From contig NC_081407.1 in NCBI RefSeq assembly GCF_030272615.1, positions 151,113,048 to 151,177,047 of the forward strand: a DNA stretch of 64,000 bases, read 5' to 3'. Below are positions 1 to 12,800 of this stretch, piece after piece. This DNA is from Cryptomeria japonica (lineage: Eukaryota > Streptophyta > Pinopsida > Cupressales > Cupressaceae). Position numbers and translations under genes: made by a program. Within the stretch, counting starts at the first letter, position 1; the number at the start of each line of letters is the position of its first letter. Below the pieces are notes generated by a model that did no database searches, had not been told where the DNA came from, and saw only the letters and a list, made by a program, of their open reading frames with translations.

Positions 1-1483
1 ACCATTCTGATCTTGCTGTCAAAGTTGATAGTTTGTGTTTGATAGGACGATCATGATGTATGGTTTTAAGATGAACACAATCTGTTTTCGAGTATACCAC
101 ACTCTATATAAGACACAAGATAATTGACAAAGGACTAATAATGTGGAGTTTGTTTGATAGGACAAATTGATTTGTCTGATTGCTGGCATGATTGGATAGT
201 TTGTTTGTTGTTGTGTCATTTGTTAAGTGCAATATTTTATAGTTTTTTGCTTGTGTCTGCTCAAATGTTTGTCTTTGCTAAGGATAATTTATTGATGAAA
301 TGAAATGATTGTTGTTTTTTGGATTTTTAAATGTTTTCAATTTTTAGGGTTTTTGTGAATATTTGATTTTTTGGTATTTCTTCAAGACATTTTATGAATG
401 TTTTTGGAATTTTTTGAGGATATTTTACAAATCTTTTTGGACTTTTTTTTCTTTTTTCGGGACATTTTGTGAATTTTTATGATTTTCTTTTTGGGATTAC
501 AAGAAAGATGTATTTATTTGCGCCTAGTGTTTAGCAAGGCAAGGATTATTATAAATGGGTGAATAAACAACTAAGATGGAGGTAGCTTATAATGGAATTG
601 AAGCTAAGTCGATTTTCAAGGACTATCTCATGATGGGATAACACGGTTATCCAAGCTAGGGGATCAAACAATGCAAGGCAATGGCATGGTGCATTAGATG
701 ACATGCGGGCCATAGGACTAGACATGTCAAGAGGTTTTTGAAACCATGTTTATACATTTTCCTTTTTGTCCTTAGTTTTGATCAAGATCAAGGATGGAAA
801 AGAGTATGGATAGAGATAGGATGCATATAAGATAAGTAAGATCAATAGTGATGATGGGCGATGGAAGCAAGAAATTGATAAGATTAGGGATGTGGACTAA
901 AATGTGTGGATAAGTTAAAGCTAATAGGATGCATAAATGCTTATGGAGATCCATAACCTTGTCAAGATCAAAGGTCGAAAAAAGAAAATATGAATGTATA
1001 ACGGGATGGTGGATAGTGGAGGATGAGGGATGATGGAAGATGCATTAGGTGGGATATCATGGATACAACTTGTCCCCAAGTGTAGAGCAGAAAAGGATGA
1101 TGGATTACACATGACACTTGTTTGCTAGGTTTTCATCATGATACTTGCTCAAGATGCCCGTTTGCTAGGTTTTAATTAGTGGACAAATTATTTCTTTTTA
1201 ATTTTTTTGGTCATGTAAGACGCTTGTTTGCCAGGTTTTTATCAAGGTGACGATTTTTTTTTCTTTTTTTCCTTTTTGAATTGTTTCTATTTTTTTAATT
1301 TTATTTGACCTTTTAGAAAATAATGAATGTATAAGTGATGGAGGAAGGAATCAAGTGTCTTGTTCTTTGGATGGTACCTATTATGCCTTGCACATCTATC
1401 CCCCATTAGTTTCCTTGTATTACAATATGGGTCCCTTGTTTTTGCTTTATGTTGCTTTGTTCTTTTGGTTTTTGCTTCTTTTA
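1..1483. other. AT-rich non-coding DNA, probably decayed retroelement leader
   Basis: No supported gene. T-rich stretches of the TTTTTGGATTTTT kind at about 290-490 resemble the 66-bp repeats at 13.8-14.0 kb. A 14-base motif, GTTTGCTAGGTTTT, recurs at 1120, 1160 and (one mismatch) 1226. A purine-rich passage beginning near 777 is echoed in diverged form near 956. Short open frames here look like chance. Confidence 0.4.
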
Positions 1484-2620
1484 CCTGAAAACCCCGGAGT
1501 CCCAAGGCCTCTCTCTGTTATTTTTTCTTTATCCATCCCAAAACTTCGGACCCCCGAAATCCTGAGGTTGGTCTCCTTTCTGTGTGTGTTTTGTGTTCTT
1601 TACCTCAAAACTCCAGAGTCCCGAGGTGTGTTGTGTTTTATCAACGTCGAAACCCCGAAACTCTGAAGTCCCGAGGTTGAGTGTTCGGTTGCTTCCTTTT
1701 TTTGATCAACCCCGGAACCCTAGAGTCTCGAGGTTGATCCTTGTGTTCTCGCTTTGTTTTTCTTCACCTCAGAACCCTAGAGTTCCGAAGTTCCGAGGTG
1801 AAGTGTTTTGTTTTGTGTTTTGTCATCGAGCTCGGAGCCTCAGGACCCCGGAGTCCTGAGGTCCTATTTATGGCGTTCGTACGGATGAGTTGGAGGGGGG
1901 GGGGGTCTAAATATGAATAGTAAGCTTTTTAAAGCTCATTTGTGCATTTCATCTTCAGAGCTCTTGCTTCGTTGCCCCCGACGGTGAGCCTCTAAACTTT
2001 CAAGCTTCCCTTGCGTTCTTGGGTGTTTTGTTTCACTAGGTTGGTGATTTTCTTTGCCTTCTTCGTTGTTTTTAGATTAGATCTTGTTCTTTTTTTGTCA
2101 CGGGTCTTTTTTGTTTGTTTGTTTTCTTCTTTTTTTGTTTTGTTTTGTTTTTTGTTTTCTTGCATGTCCCCACGTGCCCCAGTTCCTACCCTGGACCCCC
2201 AGAGTTCCGGGTTGATTGCTCTTCCCTACCTGGAACCCTGGAGTTTCGGGGTTTTGTTGAGCCTTCCTTTGATGATCCCGAAACCCCGGAACCTCTGAGT
2301 TCCGGATTATTCCTTTTTGTGAGAAAGTGCTACCACTTAGCCCGGAACCCCGGAGTTCCGAGGTCCACCCTTTACAACTCGCCTTTCTATTTCCTATGGG
2401 GTATCTTTTATTTGGCTCGGGACCACAGAGTCCTGAGATGAGCCTAAATTCCCTACCTCGGAACCCCAGATTTCTGGATCATTTGTTATTTGTCAAGCCT
2501 GAAACCTCAGAGTTCCGGACTTCATCCATGAATACCTAGCCCGGAACCTCAGAGTTTCAGACCCTATTTTAAAAGGAAAACTTCCTACCCTGGGACTTCA
2601 GAACCTCGAAGTCCCGAGGT
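1484..2620 (+). repeat. Array of about 16 GC-rich imperfect palindromic boxes
   Basis: Interspersed boxes of 22-36 bases of the general form CTCGGAAC-CCCGGA-GTTCCGAG, each able to fold into a hairpin, separated by T-rich spacers of roughly 20-70 bases with a larger gap at 1863-2187. Boxes start near 1484, 1541, 1602, 1643, 1704, 1765, 1830, 2188, 2228, 2276, 2340, 2415, 2455, 2497, 2538 and 2587. The box at 2340-2363 is nearly perfect. The array lies just upstream of the broken ORF at 2689, so it is probably the leader of that retroelement; this is inferred from position only. Function unknown. Confidence 0.8.
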
Positions 2621-2688
2621 AAATGAACTATTTATATTTTTGATAAGGAACTGATCCTCGTTTTCTTTTTGCAAGTTCAAGCAGTTAG

Positions 2689-5600
2689 ATGGACTCATCT
2701 TCCAGCAAAATAGGCAAAGATGTTGATCGACTTCCAGTGACCATGAAATACCATTATCAAGGATAGGTCTACGCCTCAAAGTTGGACGATCAAATTAGGT
2801 GGGTCATTGATACTGAAATTGGCCACATTGAGATCGAGGATATCAGAACCCAGTTGGATAAGCCAAGATTGGAAGCCCTACACAGGAGAATTAAAAGATC
2901 GAGCCTAGTAGAGACGACCATCTTTCCACAATCAGTGCAAGCACCTGAATTTATAATGACAATTGCCCAGTTCTACAACCTGGATACTAGGAAGTGCATA
3001 GACGCACAAGGAAAAACAGTTATAGATTTGTCACCTGACATGCTGGGATTCATGTTTGGTATCCCGACGAGAGATGAGATATTCCTCTCAACCGAAGAGG
3101 AGGCCTTAAGGGTGTGGAATGACAAAGTTACAATGAATAAAAGGCACATGAATGAGAACTAGTTGGAGGAAGAGAGGAAAACAGGTTTGGAGGCAACAAA
3201 GATACTAAGGGAAGACTTCAAGGAGCCTCAAAGAGACTTGATTATTATGCTAAGCAGGGCCTTTGGTAAGCCCAATTGTAAACATTTCCATCTGTGGATG
3301 TTCCAGTTTATGACCACCATCCTGGTAGGAAAACAATATTTTGATTGGTCGTAGATCCTCTCTGACAACATCTGCAAACAAATGAAGGAGGTCTGCCAGA
3401 CTAAGAAATTATTTTTCACATCTTATGTCATCTGGGTGGCCGCCAGAGCTGGAAAGTTTCTGGGACTACAGGTGGAGGGTCAATTAGAGGATAAGGAAGG
3501 ACATAAGAAGGTATGGGAATATTATTCCCAACTTCCCCTAGTCAATGCAAAGGCTCATTTCAAAAGAATTAATGATGCCTTCATTTTTCCAGTAATAATT
3601 AAACTAACGGGAGATACAGGATACCGGATTAGCCTGGAAGCCATGGCTATTATCCGAGAGTGGGCATGTTGGTTTATCCAAAGCCCACACTCCATTTACA
3701 TTAGGGTCAGCAGATTCATAGGAAACCCAATGCTGCTCCCCAGATACTGCAATGATAGAATAATTTTTTTAGAATATGTAAGGCAACTACTGGGCCTCCA
3801 ATCTCTTCTATCGTCTAAGCATAAAATGGGCATTGATTTTTCAGTATTCATTGGATACTTATCATGCTCAAAGATACAGGTTGCAAAGCTAGCAGAGCCA
3901 GAGCTTCAGGATTTGAACCTGAAAGAGTATGATTATGCTAGGGAATTCTATGATCCCTATGAGAAGCTCAAACAAGCCATGCCCAAGGCATATGAGGGAC
4001 ACAAGCTGAGACTGGAGGATTTTTGGGCCAACCTCCAAGATAGTTTTGAGTTAGAGAGAAGAACTACAATAGGTTATCTGTGCCACATATAAGAGATTTT
4101 AAAATTGAGACCAATCTCCCTAAAGACCTCAGGGATGATGGAGACCTACTTGATGCTGCTTACAAAGGGATAGAAATTGATAAAAAGGACCTCTCCCCAA
4201 TAAGGTGGTTCGCGAATGAGGACGTAAATATAGAAAATATTTCTCAAGTGGTCATCAATAGGACCAAACAATGGCTAAGTCAAAGGGTCAGGCCGAGTGC
4301 CTCAAAGGGAAAACAAAAGGAGTCTACTTCAGGGGTACCTCAGTTAAGGGGTTACAAGGAGTATGCTAAGAAGATGAGATCAAACTCAAGAAAGAATACA
4401 TCTATTGACCCCAATGAAGAAGTTGGCCCCCAAGATAGTAATGAGGACTTAATGAGAAAGATTAGTGAGAAGATGAGGGAGTCTAAGTTGTTAAAGAAGG
4501 CACCAGACCTCGGAGTGACAGATGGATTAGGAGTAGTACCACTAGCCAAAGTCCTTCCACCAAGGACAACTATAGGGCAGACTGCAGGAGAGGGTACCCA
4601 GGAGCAGGAGGAAAGAATAGAAATTATTGAAGATATACCTACTCAACCACCTCCAACAGCTGCGGTACAGGTTCCAATTACCAACGTCCTTGTACGACCA
4701 CCATTCAACATAATCGTCAGGCAGTCGGGGATATAAGGTTTCAGGTCTAACATCAAAGGAATAATTGTTAGAAACATTGAATATGATTCGGATCAGGAGG
4801 AGGAGCCCGAGCAACATCAACTGCTAGGAAGGGAGAAAGAACGAGATGAAGCAAAAGATCTATTGAATGAGAGATTAGTCTTAACTCCCAAAGACCAGGA
4901 AGACCTCGTTAAGGATATAGCTGTCGGGTAGTGTGAAATAGAGGCAAACGAGGAAGAGATGACATTCAATGAAGAGGTCAATGGAAATTTAGGAGAGTTA
5001 CACAAACAACAAGCTCTCCAAACTAATCTAGCTAGTCAAGTTGCTTCACCTCATGATCTTAAACAAACAAATGCAAAAGAGAGGGATGAAGCAGAGAAAC
5101 AAGCAGAGGTGCATATTGTAATTGCAGATATAGTGTCACGTCAAGGTGACAAAGATCAAGATATACCACAATGGCTCGAGTTCACTTTCAAGAAGAAGAA
5201 GATAAAAGCAGAGTTCCCTAAGGTGACGTTGTAGAAAGTAATCATGGAGGAGACCCCAAAGGTTAAGAAGCCAAAAGTTATATGAAGAACAGGTTCCGGT
5301 GGAGTGGTTGCTGATGTGGCAGTTCCGCTCCGGACTGAAGGTCAATTTTCTCCTAAATATTAAGTAACCCAAGTGAATTTGGATAAACAAACAAAGTGGG
5401 GAGAGATGGATACTCTGGAACTGGCCACAAGTGTTGTCAAGGGGCGTGTAGAGAAAGAACATACTTCAAACATGGAGCTCAAAGCACAACTAGGGCAATA
5501 CAAGCAACTGTTGATTGAGATGAGAAAACCTCTAGACTCATGTAGGGATAACAAGGTACCTTCTACCTCATCACTGCCAAAGGGAGAAGTGAAGGCACTA

Positions 5601-6305
5601 GTGGAGGTGAGACAGGTAGCCACTGCAGCTAAATCATGGGCCCAAATAAATGCAGCAAAAATTAGATTATTTTCGCAGGGTACCATTGGGATATACCGAG
5701 AGGCAGTATAGGTAGGGAGAGCTTTAGCTTCCTATTCTACGCAATGAGAACTGAAGCTAAGAATTTTTAATAAGCAGTTTTGAATTTTGAATAAAGTTTT
5801 GCATCTAGGGGAAGAGGTAATAATGGAGGAGGATCTCTTAGGAGGAGACAGCTACAAGAACCTGCAGTCTTACGCATACATTTTAGAACTGAAGATCGAA
5901 ATGCTTCAGCAGTATGTGAAGGATATGGCAGAGATCCGAGTTCCTCTCCTTAGAGAAAGTTTGAAGTACGAGAGTTTTGTGAAGCATATGCTCGGATTCT
6001 TTGGGTTAGGATTAGCTAGCGTCGGAGTAATGGAGCAAGAGCAAGTTTTTAATCAGTGGGATGCATACGAGGCCCAACATTTAGGACCTCTAGCTCAGTT
6101 CGATGTCACCCTCATGGATAGGTACACATATTTGATTACCCAGTGTCAAGAGGTGGCGAAGATAGTAGGGGAGTTAGAGAAAGGAAAAAAGCATGCAAAG
6201 GAAGTCTTGAAGAAATACAAATTCAGAATTAAACACGTAGCTGATCCTCTTGTTCAAGCAGTCACATGCATTATTGATAATTATAAAGCTTTCATTAACA
6301 AATGA
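2689..6305 (+). pseudogene. Broken retroelement ORF, plant-mobile-domain-like N-terminus
   Basis: A degenerate coding region of about 1,200 codons. It opens with ATG at 2689 (MDSSSSKIGKDVDRLP) and runs in one frame to about 4080, then shifts to another frame and continues to 6305. In-frame stops: 2764, 3160, 3352, 4734, 4929, 5232, 5283, 5361, 5709, 5745 and 5781. The N-terminal part has a pattern ending FGIPTRDE also seen in the palindrome ORFs at 40-44 kb (FGIPDIGE). A following globular part contains YVIWVAARAGKFLG and DFWANLQDSFELE. The C-terminal third is charged and Glu/Lys-rich, with likely coiled coil. No protease, RT or integrase motif is visible, so this looks like the accessory or gag-like ORF of a non-autonomous LTR element. 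Resemblance to plant mobile domain proteins is a tentative inference. Confidence 0.65.
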
Positions 6306-7351
6306 AAGATGAACACACAGTTGCTAAATATAGCAGGCTTTTTGCATGACTCCCAATTTTATATTTTTTAGCTACAACTCCAACTCCAGGTTCCAATTTT
6401 GAGCAAAATTTTGCATGACTACAAAAGGTTGGCTCACCCAGCATGGTCTTCGTAGTGCTCATGCAACCCCCACTTCATAGTAGTTAACTGGAGTATTAAG
6501 GAAGAAACTTGCAAGTTAACTGCGACTCCTAGTTTGAGTTCTTAATTTAGGTTAGATTTATTTCCTAGATAATAGGGCAGAAAACTTCTATAAATTAAGA
6601 ATTTGGATTCATTTGTAAGGGTCCCCAAATTGATGATTTGTGGCCCACTTAGAGATTTTTAGAGTATTTTGCAGATTGTTAAGATTTTGAGTTGTTTTTG
6701 TTACACATTCATTGAGATTAACACAAGAAGCATCTTGTAGATCGTCTGATCTATGTCTATATTCTACGAAATTGTTTTGTGTAATCTGGTAACGTCTGTT
6801 AGTTGGAATTAGCAATGTGGTTTGATCTTCTGTTTATTGCTTTATGAATCATATTGCGCATGTGAGTGGTGTATGAGAATTATTGTGGTAGGCGATATTG
6901 TTGATGATTTTATTTCCATAAGTCTGTGAAATTGATGATTTTGCAGGTTTACTGGAGGTCCGTTGTTGAATGCTAATTTGAATAATATTTGATAATTTCT
7001 TGGATTGCAGGGAGCAAACTGAGTAGTTTGTTAAGTTGTTATTGAATTGATTTCATTATTGTTTTCTTGTTCCCTTTACTCTCCACAGTTTATTTTCCAG
7101 AGAATCTTAAATCATAAAATAAAATAAAAAAGGAAGTTTATCCATTCACGATCAACGAGATTTAGTTTCAACTAGCAGGCCCCTTAACAAGTACAACCAC
7201 ATCAACCATCGGGCTGCCCATCACCGTCGTGACCCGACTAAAGAGACCTTGGAGTAGTGAGATTTCCCACACTCGTTGCTTTTCAGGAGAGATGGTGAGT
7301 GTTCACATTGGCTACCTGATTGTTGGCGGGTGTGTCAAAAATAGTCATCAA
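6306..7351 (+). mobile_element. Probable 3' LTR or trailer of the element at 2689-6305
   Basis: Non-coding. It holds a TATA-like box TATAAATT at 6589-6596 followed by a T/G-rich region typical of LTR R-U5, and ends ...ATCAACA at about 7351, where the sequence switches to the purine-rich reverse strand of the next element. I could not find a matching 5' LTR upstream in the window, so the LTR label is tentative. Confidence 0.4.
6589..6596 (+). promoter_or_regulatory. TATA-like box in putative LTR
   Basis: TATAAATT within CTTCTATAAATTAAG, in the position expected of an LTR core promoter. The same CTATAAATT context recurs in the LTRs at 12430 and 16060. Confidence 0.4.
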
Positions 7352-8724
7352 CAATACCCTTGAAATATGTGTTGTAATGGAGCATGGCTATGAAAGTATG
7401 CCCAAATATATTGATAGGATAATGAAATGAGTAATTATATGGCATTAGGGTAAGGACTTATGAAAAAGATTGGATAGGAGGAATGCAAAAATAGAAAAGA
7501 GGTGTTGGATAAAGGATGGGATGTTGGAAAACTTCTACATGAGTGGATAGGAATGTTGGCAAGATCAACATTGGCACACACCCTGAGAGAAATTTTGGAA
7601 TTTTAGAGTTTAATGGAGGAATAGTTGATGATTTTGGGACATAAGGACCCAAAATGGATAAACGAGGTGAGGAAGAGATAGATTTGAAAGTTGGGAGATG
7701 TTTGGAAGGACAAATAGCAATTTTGGATGCCAATCTTGATTTTTCTTTAGAAAATTGTGCTTCGAGCAGCTGCCTGGGAATCCACATGGTTTTTTACTTT
7801 TCTTTCTTTTGCGATTCCTTGGAATGTGTTGCTTCTACCAGTGACTTAGGAACCCATATGGCTTTTGATTTTATTTTTCTCATTGGGACTTTGTGGCCTT
7901 TTGGATATTCTTTTTCTTTTTGGATCATATTTTTCTTGTTTTTTCCATGTCAATTTGATGGGATATGTTGATCCTTAAATATATGTGGATTGTTGGACTT
8001 ATGGGTTTTATTCTTGGCATCCAAATTGCTTGGAAGAGGAAAGTGAATCATGGGTGGATAGTAATGATATGGGGGTCTTTTGGATGGGTGGAAGGTTCTC
8101 AAAGATGTGTGCCTTTTCTTATCTTGATTTATGATAGGATAAGTGGATTATGAGGTAGTAGATGGAGGTTTATACAGACCAAAGATGGACAAAATGGATG
8201 AAGAAGAAGATTTATATTTGGACTTATATTTTGCAGGGATACCAGAATCTTGAGAGTGAGGTATGTAACCAAGGCCATGACAATTAGGATTTGATTTGAT
8301 ATGGAGGAATTCTAATGTACCTTTTACATGGAGGCCTGACCGTTTTCCTTGATAAATATTTTGACTGATGGGATACTTGTTGCTTTGGGAAGAAGACATG
8401 AGTCCATTTTAAGGTGATATGGTATGGAAGAAATGATAGGATCACGAAGTAGACTAGACCCAATGGAAGTGGAGGAACCCATTTGACATGTAAGGGGTTC
8501 ATGAACAACTTCTGTAGAGGTTTTGGGATCATGAGGGAGATTAGGAGGATTTATGGGATCTTTAGGTAGAATAGGAGGAATGATAGGTTTTCCTAGGGAG
8601 ATGGAATCTTATGGGGCACATGGAGGATTAAGACATGGAGATGAAGGGATGGAGGGATCTTGATGGGGATCTAGAGGGATGATGGGATCTTGTAGTTGAT
8701 ATGAAGGTGAAGGGATACTTTGAT

Positions 8725-8729
8725 CTTGA
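8725..8729. repeat. Target-site duplication CTTGA (left)
   Basis: Matches 11057-11061 exactly and abuts the LTR termini, as expected for 5-bp LTR-retrotransposon integration. Confidence 0.85.
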
Positions 8730-11056
8730 TGTTAGACACAATGTACCACTGAGAGGGGGGTGAATCAGTGGTTCTCAAATTTTCCCTTTAACAATCCAAA
8801 TGTGAATACCAGTTATGGGATCTAATACACTGCAGTCTTACGGGTTAGTGGAGAGACCAACACAAATTCAAACACACATAGATGGCATCACATAACACCA
8901 GTATGTACGAGGAAAACCCCAGATGGGAAAAACCTCGGTGAGCAATGCTATTGGAGTCTACTGCTCCAATCTAGCCTCACAATGAAAACTCTATTACAAT
9001 GTTTAGGGCACCAACCCCTGATTTAGGGCACCAACCCAAGGAGCACCAACCCCTAACTTGTTTATGGGCTACAACCCAAAGGAGCTACAACCCCTGCACC
9101 GAGCTACAACTCAGTGTTCACAATAAAAAAATCAATTACAAAAGTAGTTGTCTTGTTACAAGTGAATCTTGTAACCATTTCATATACCTTACTCTGTCGG
9201 TGAGATACCTTCTCTGCTACATCGACTCAGACTTATGCTGCTCTACTGTCGACAAACCCTCCCGGTACACCTCTCCTCTTCTTCTTCTCTGTTAGATCTC
9301 CTCCTCACTGCTCTGCACTTTATCGGTGCTATACTCGACCGATCCCTGTTTGCCTTCTCTACAACTCTCTTCACTTCTTCTCTGTCGGTATAACCACTAC
9401 CGGTTCTGCTCTTCAATCTCCCTCTTTTCTCAGATACTCGTTGAGCACTTGGTTGATTTTCTCTCACATGTAGAAGTAACACTCAGTCAATTCGCAGAAG
9501 CACTATCCTCTTCTCTTCAGCAGCAACATAACTATGTCTTTGGCCTGCATATTTATAGACTAGTTTTCTTGCCAAAAGCCAATTCAAAATCTAGGTGGTT
9601 AGGGTTTCCTCATCACCCTTGAGGAAAACCAAATCCAATCAAATCTTCCCCGATCTGATCTCTCTGATAGCCAACAGTACACCTCCACCATTATCATATC
9701 TTCTTGACCACGCCTTCTATCTTTGGCGATCTGATTTTTACCCTATCGACTGATCTCTCGGTCAGACACCAAGATCTGTCTTGTTGTTTCCTTCATCCAC
9801 CTCGATCTCTTCAAAAACTCTTAGCTATCTCTAAGTTGTCCTCCAGACCTCAAGCCGCAAACCTCTGCAATAGCTCTGCAATACGTCTCGTGATTTGTGG
9901 GATCTTCCATTAATGTCGACCAACTCTGCAACTACCTTGTTGGTGTACATTCCTTCTTCATTCAAATGTAGGTTTGCCACCATGACTCTGTGTGGCATCC
10001 ATGTCAACCAACCGCCAACAAGGCTCTTCATGTCGGTCCAGATAGGATCACCGATCAAACACTCTACTAGTTTCACTTCTATGTCGATTTACTAACCCTA
10101 CCGATATCTCACACTCTACAGGTTAACTCCTCATGTCTGCTCTTTGTTGAACTGGCAGTGGAATATCAAAACCAGTCTCAAGACATGTCTATGCATAGCA
10201 TGCTCATTCCCATCACGTGGGAGGTCATTTGTATCTACACCTTGTCCCTAGTACCAGTGGATTTACATATCAGTAAGCACTCTTGATGACATTCTGTCAT
10301 CAAACTTCAACATACTTCATCTTCAGTCCGACCATTCTCCTCTGACTACATCTGCTTAGCATTGCCTTCTCCCTGATCAGCTCTGACCATATCACAACCA
10401 TTTTGTCAAAGTGACAAACACATCACTTCTTCCTTTGTACCGACATCTCAACATGCCTTCTTTGTTGGTCAGTGTATAACCCTGATTTCGTGCACTTAAG
10501 ACATTCCTTTGTTTCATCGATAGATCCGGTGTGAGCACTCTTACTGTCAGTCATTGCTTCTCATGATGACTGCATCTTTATCAAGTGGGAGTCCTATTGT
10601 CTTGCAACTTCACAACATACATGTGATCAGTTCATTCCTTTCCTCCAGTGTTGATGTGATTTAGGTAACATTCTGCCTCTTCATCACAAACAACATCCAA
10701 GCACCTTGCTCATCCTGCTTGTACACTGGTCATGACCTTTGCAGGCTGACAACCACTCACTTGGTTGATCTGGCTTCCCCATGTCAACACATCACTTACT
10801 AGTCGACATCCTTTCCTTACTGATGATGCATTGTACCGGTCTTGATCACCTTACCATTCCATCCACACAAGTCAAGCACCAACTTGTGTACCAGTGACTC
10901 TCGGGGTCATCTTCCTTACCTTACCGGTGTTCTACAACACAAGGTAATATCAAAGATATCTCAACCTATACTCCTCCTTGACAGTGTTGCACATACATCT
11001 CTCATACTGGTAGTCATTCCATACCAGTTGATATCAATGACAACCCAATGCCAACA
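8730..11056 (-). mobile_element. Solo LTR, copia-like, 2,327 bp
   Basis: Read on the minus strand it begins TGTTGGCATTGG (11056) and ends TCTAACA (8730). It is flanked by a perfect 5-bp direct repeat CTTGA at 8725-8729 and 11057-11061. A core promoter TATAAATA lies on the minus strand at 9557-9550. It has no internal domain, so it is a solo LTR left by recombination. Within it, 9000-9110 holds short iterations of CACCAACCC and CTACAACCC. Copia affiliation is inferred from the TGTTGGCATT start and the AAAACCCCAGATGGGAAAAAC-like stretch near 8910-8935. Confidence 0.85.
9550..9557 (-). promoter_or_regulatory. TATA box of the solo LTR
   Basis: TATAAATA on the minus strand within GTCTATAAATATG. 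It sets the LTR orientation as minus. Confidence 0.5.
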
Positions 11057-11061
11057 CTTGA
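11057..11061. repeat. Target-site duplication CTTGA (right)
   Basis: Partner of 8725-8729. Confidence 0.85.
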
Positions 11062-11827
11062 CTTGAAAGGGGATCATTGGACTCTATTTTAAGCGTGTTT
11101 TGATCATTAGGAAGGATGGAAGGGACATCGTGATATTTCTTAGAAAGTGAAGTGTCAAGAGGACTTGAAAGGACATTTTGCTCTTGAGATGAAAAGGGAT
11201 CACCTTAGATAGGATGGACAAGGACAATGGGATCATCATGAGACTCTAGGAAGTTGGGATCTTGATCAACAATGGGATGAAATGATAATTTTTTGGGATC
11301 TCGTTCTTTGATTTGTTTTAGGACTCATTTCTTTGTGCTTTGGATCATCCTCTTGACATTGGGTATGATTTTGAATATGTGTGGGGGGTTCTGGAAAGGA
11401 TGAGGGGGATGGACTTTGCATGGGACTCTCTAGAATGGAAACATATGGTGGCACTGGGTCTTGCATTTCTAAAGCATGGAAGGGATTTGGATCACAAATT
11501 AGATTATCTTGGAAAACAATTGTGGACAGGCCTTGAGAGGTTGCATCATTTGATATATCATTTAATAGAGATGATGTAGATTTCTCTTGTAAAACTTTAG
11601 GGGATGAAGGAATGGTGGGAGACATGGAGGCCACTTGTGAAGCAATTCCTTGACAAAAGGTGGGTGTATCATTGGTGTGATTACTTTGATTGAGCTATTG
11701 CTAGACATGGGTATATGATCCTGTTTGGAAATAGTCTATTGTATATAACCTATTTTTTGAAGCAATTTTTTATGGAAATTTTACTATTTGGGTGATCTTG
11801 TTTGTGATATCTATTCAGCATTGGTGT

Positions 11828-12800
11828 TGTAGACACCTAAAATTAATTAAATTGATAATGAATTAATTTAAGCCTATCAACATAATTAATTAATTTAATT
11901 GTGTTGTCCTCATTCCTCTCAGAATCAATTAAATCTAATTTAATTAATCCTATCACTATTGTCCAATAATTAATTTATCAAATAAATTAATTATTCCCCT
12001 ATTCTTCTAAAGTCCCCTCCAATAATTATTTCCTCTAAACCCACTCAGTTAATTAATTTTAATTAATTAACCTAGTCATGTGATTCCTACAAATCACTTT
12101 TCCTAATCCCACTTAGCCTAATTAATCCTTCTAGAATCTCTCATAATCATGCTTATCATTATTCCCTCAATTTTTAATTCCCACTCATGTCACATCAACA
12201 TTGAGTCTCTCAAAGAAACTCAAATTTCTTTGAATCCCTCAATGCATCCTTATTTTGGAATTTTTAATTCCTCAAGTTTGAAATTCAAATTTCTCCCCCC
12301 TTTTTCCAAAGGAAATTTATATTCCTGTTTATTTTCCCAAGGCACCCTTGATCCATGCCTTCTATCTCAAATCAATCTCAACCCTTCATAATCAAATCAA
12401 TCTTAGCCCTCCATTGGCCTCCTCCAATCTATAAATTAGAGCTTATTCTCCTCACAAATCAGATCCACTTCTCATGCATTGTCATGTTTCCTATTTCTTC
12501 TCTCATCCTCTTCTAATCCTCCCTCAAATCTATCAAATCCTTAATCCATCATTCAAATCCAATCCTATCAAATCCTTCAATCCACCTTGTTGAGCACAAA
12601 GGAGAGCATTCCACATCCAAAATCAAGCAAGGAGCATATCAAGTGGAGCATCATCAAGGGGCACCTTCACTTCATCAAGCTCAATCCGAAGGAGAATTTA
12701 AAATAGCAAGGTAAAATGGTCTCTTGATGTTTTTAGCATTTTCATGTTTATTTCATTATGTTTTGATCATTTGACCTTCTAATCCATTTTCCCCTCTTCA
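11828..12800 (+). mobile_element. Solo LTR, gypsy-type, 973 bp
   Basis: Begins TGTAGACACCTAAAAT and ends CCCTCTTCA. The flanks GGTGT (11823-11827) and GGTGC (12801-12805) are a 5-bp target duplication with one transition. A TATA box TATAAATTA is at 12430-12438. AATTAATT-rich sequence fills the U3. It interrupts the Ser/Pro-rich minus-strand ORF. The TGTAGACAC start is shared with the inverted LTR beginning at 17426, so they are probably related. Confidence 0.75.
12430..12438 (+). promoter_or_regulatory. TATA box of LTR 11828-12800
   Basis: TATAAATTA in the CTATAAATTAGAG context, about 370 bases before the LTR end. Confidence 0.5.

Noticed and set aside
2689-3420. Three in-frame TAG codons as possible stop-codon readthrough or recoding
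   Set aside because: Further TAA and TGA stops and a frameshift downstream make simple decay the better explanation.
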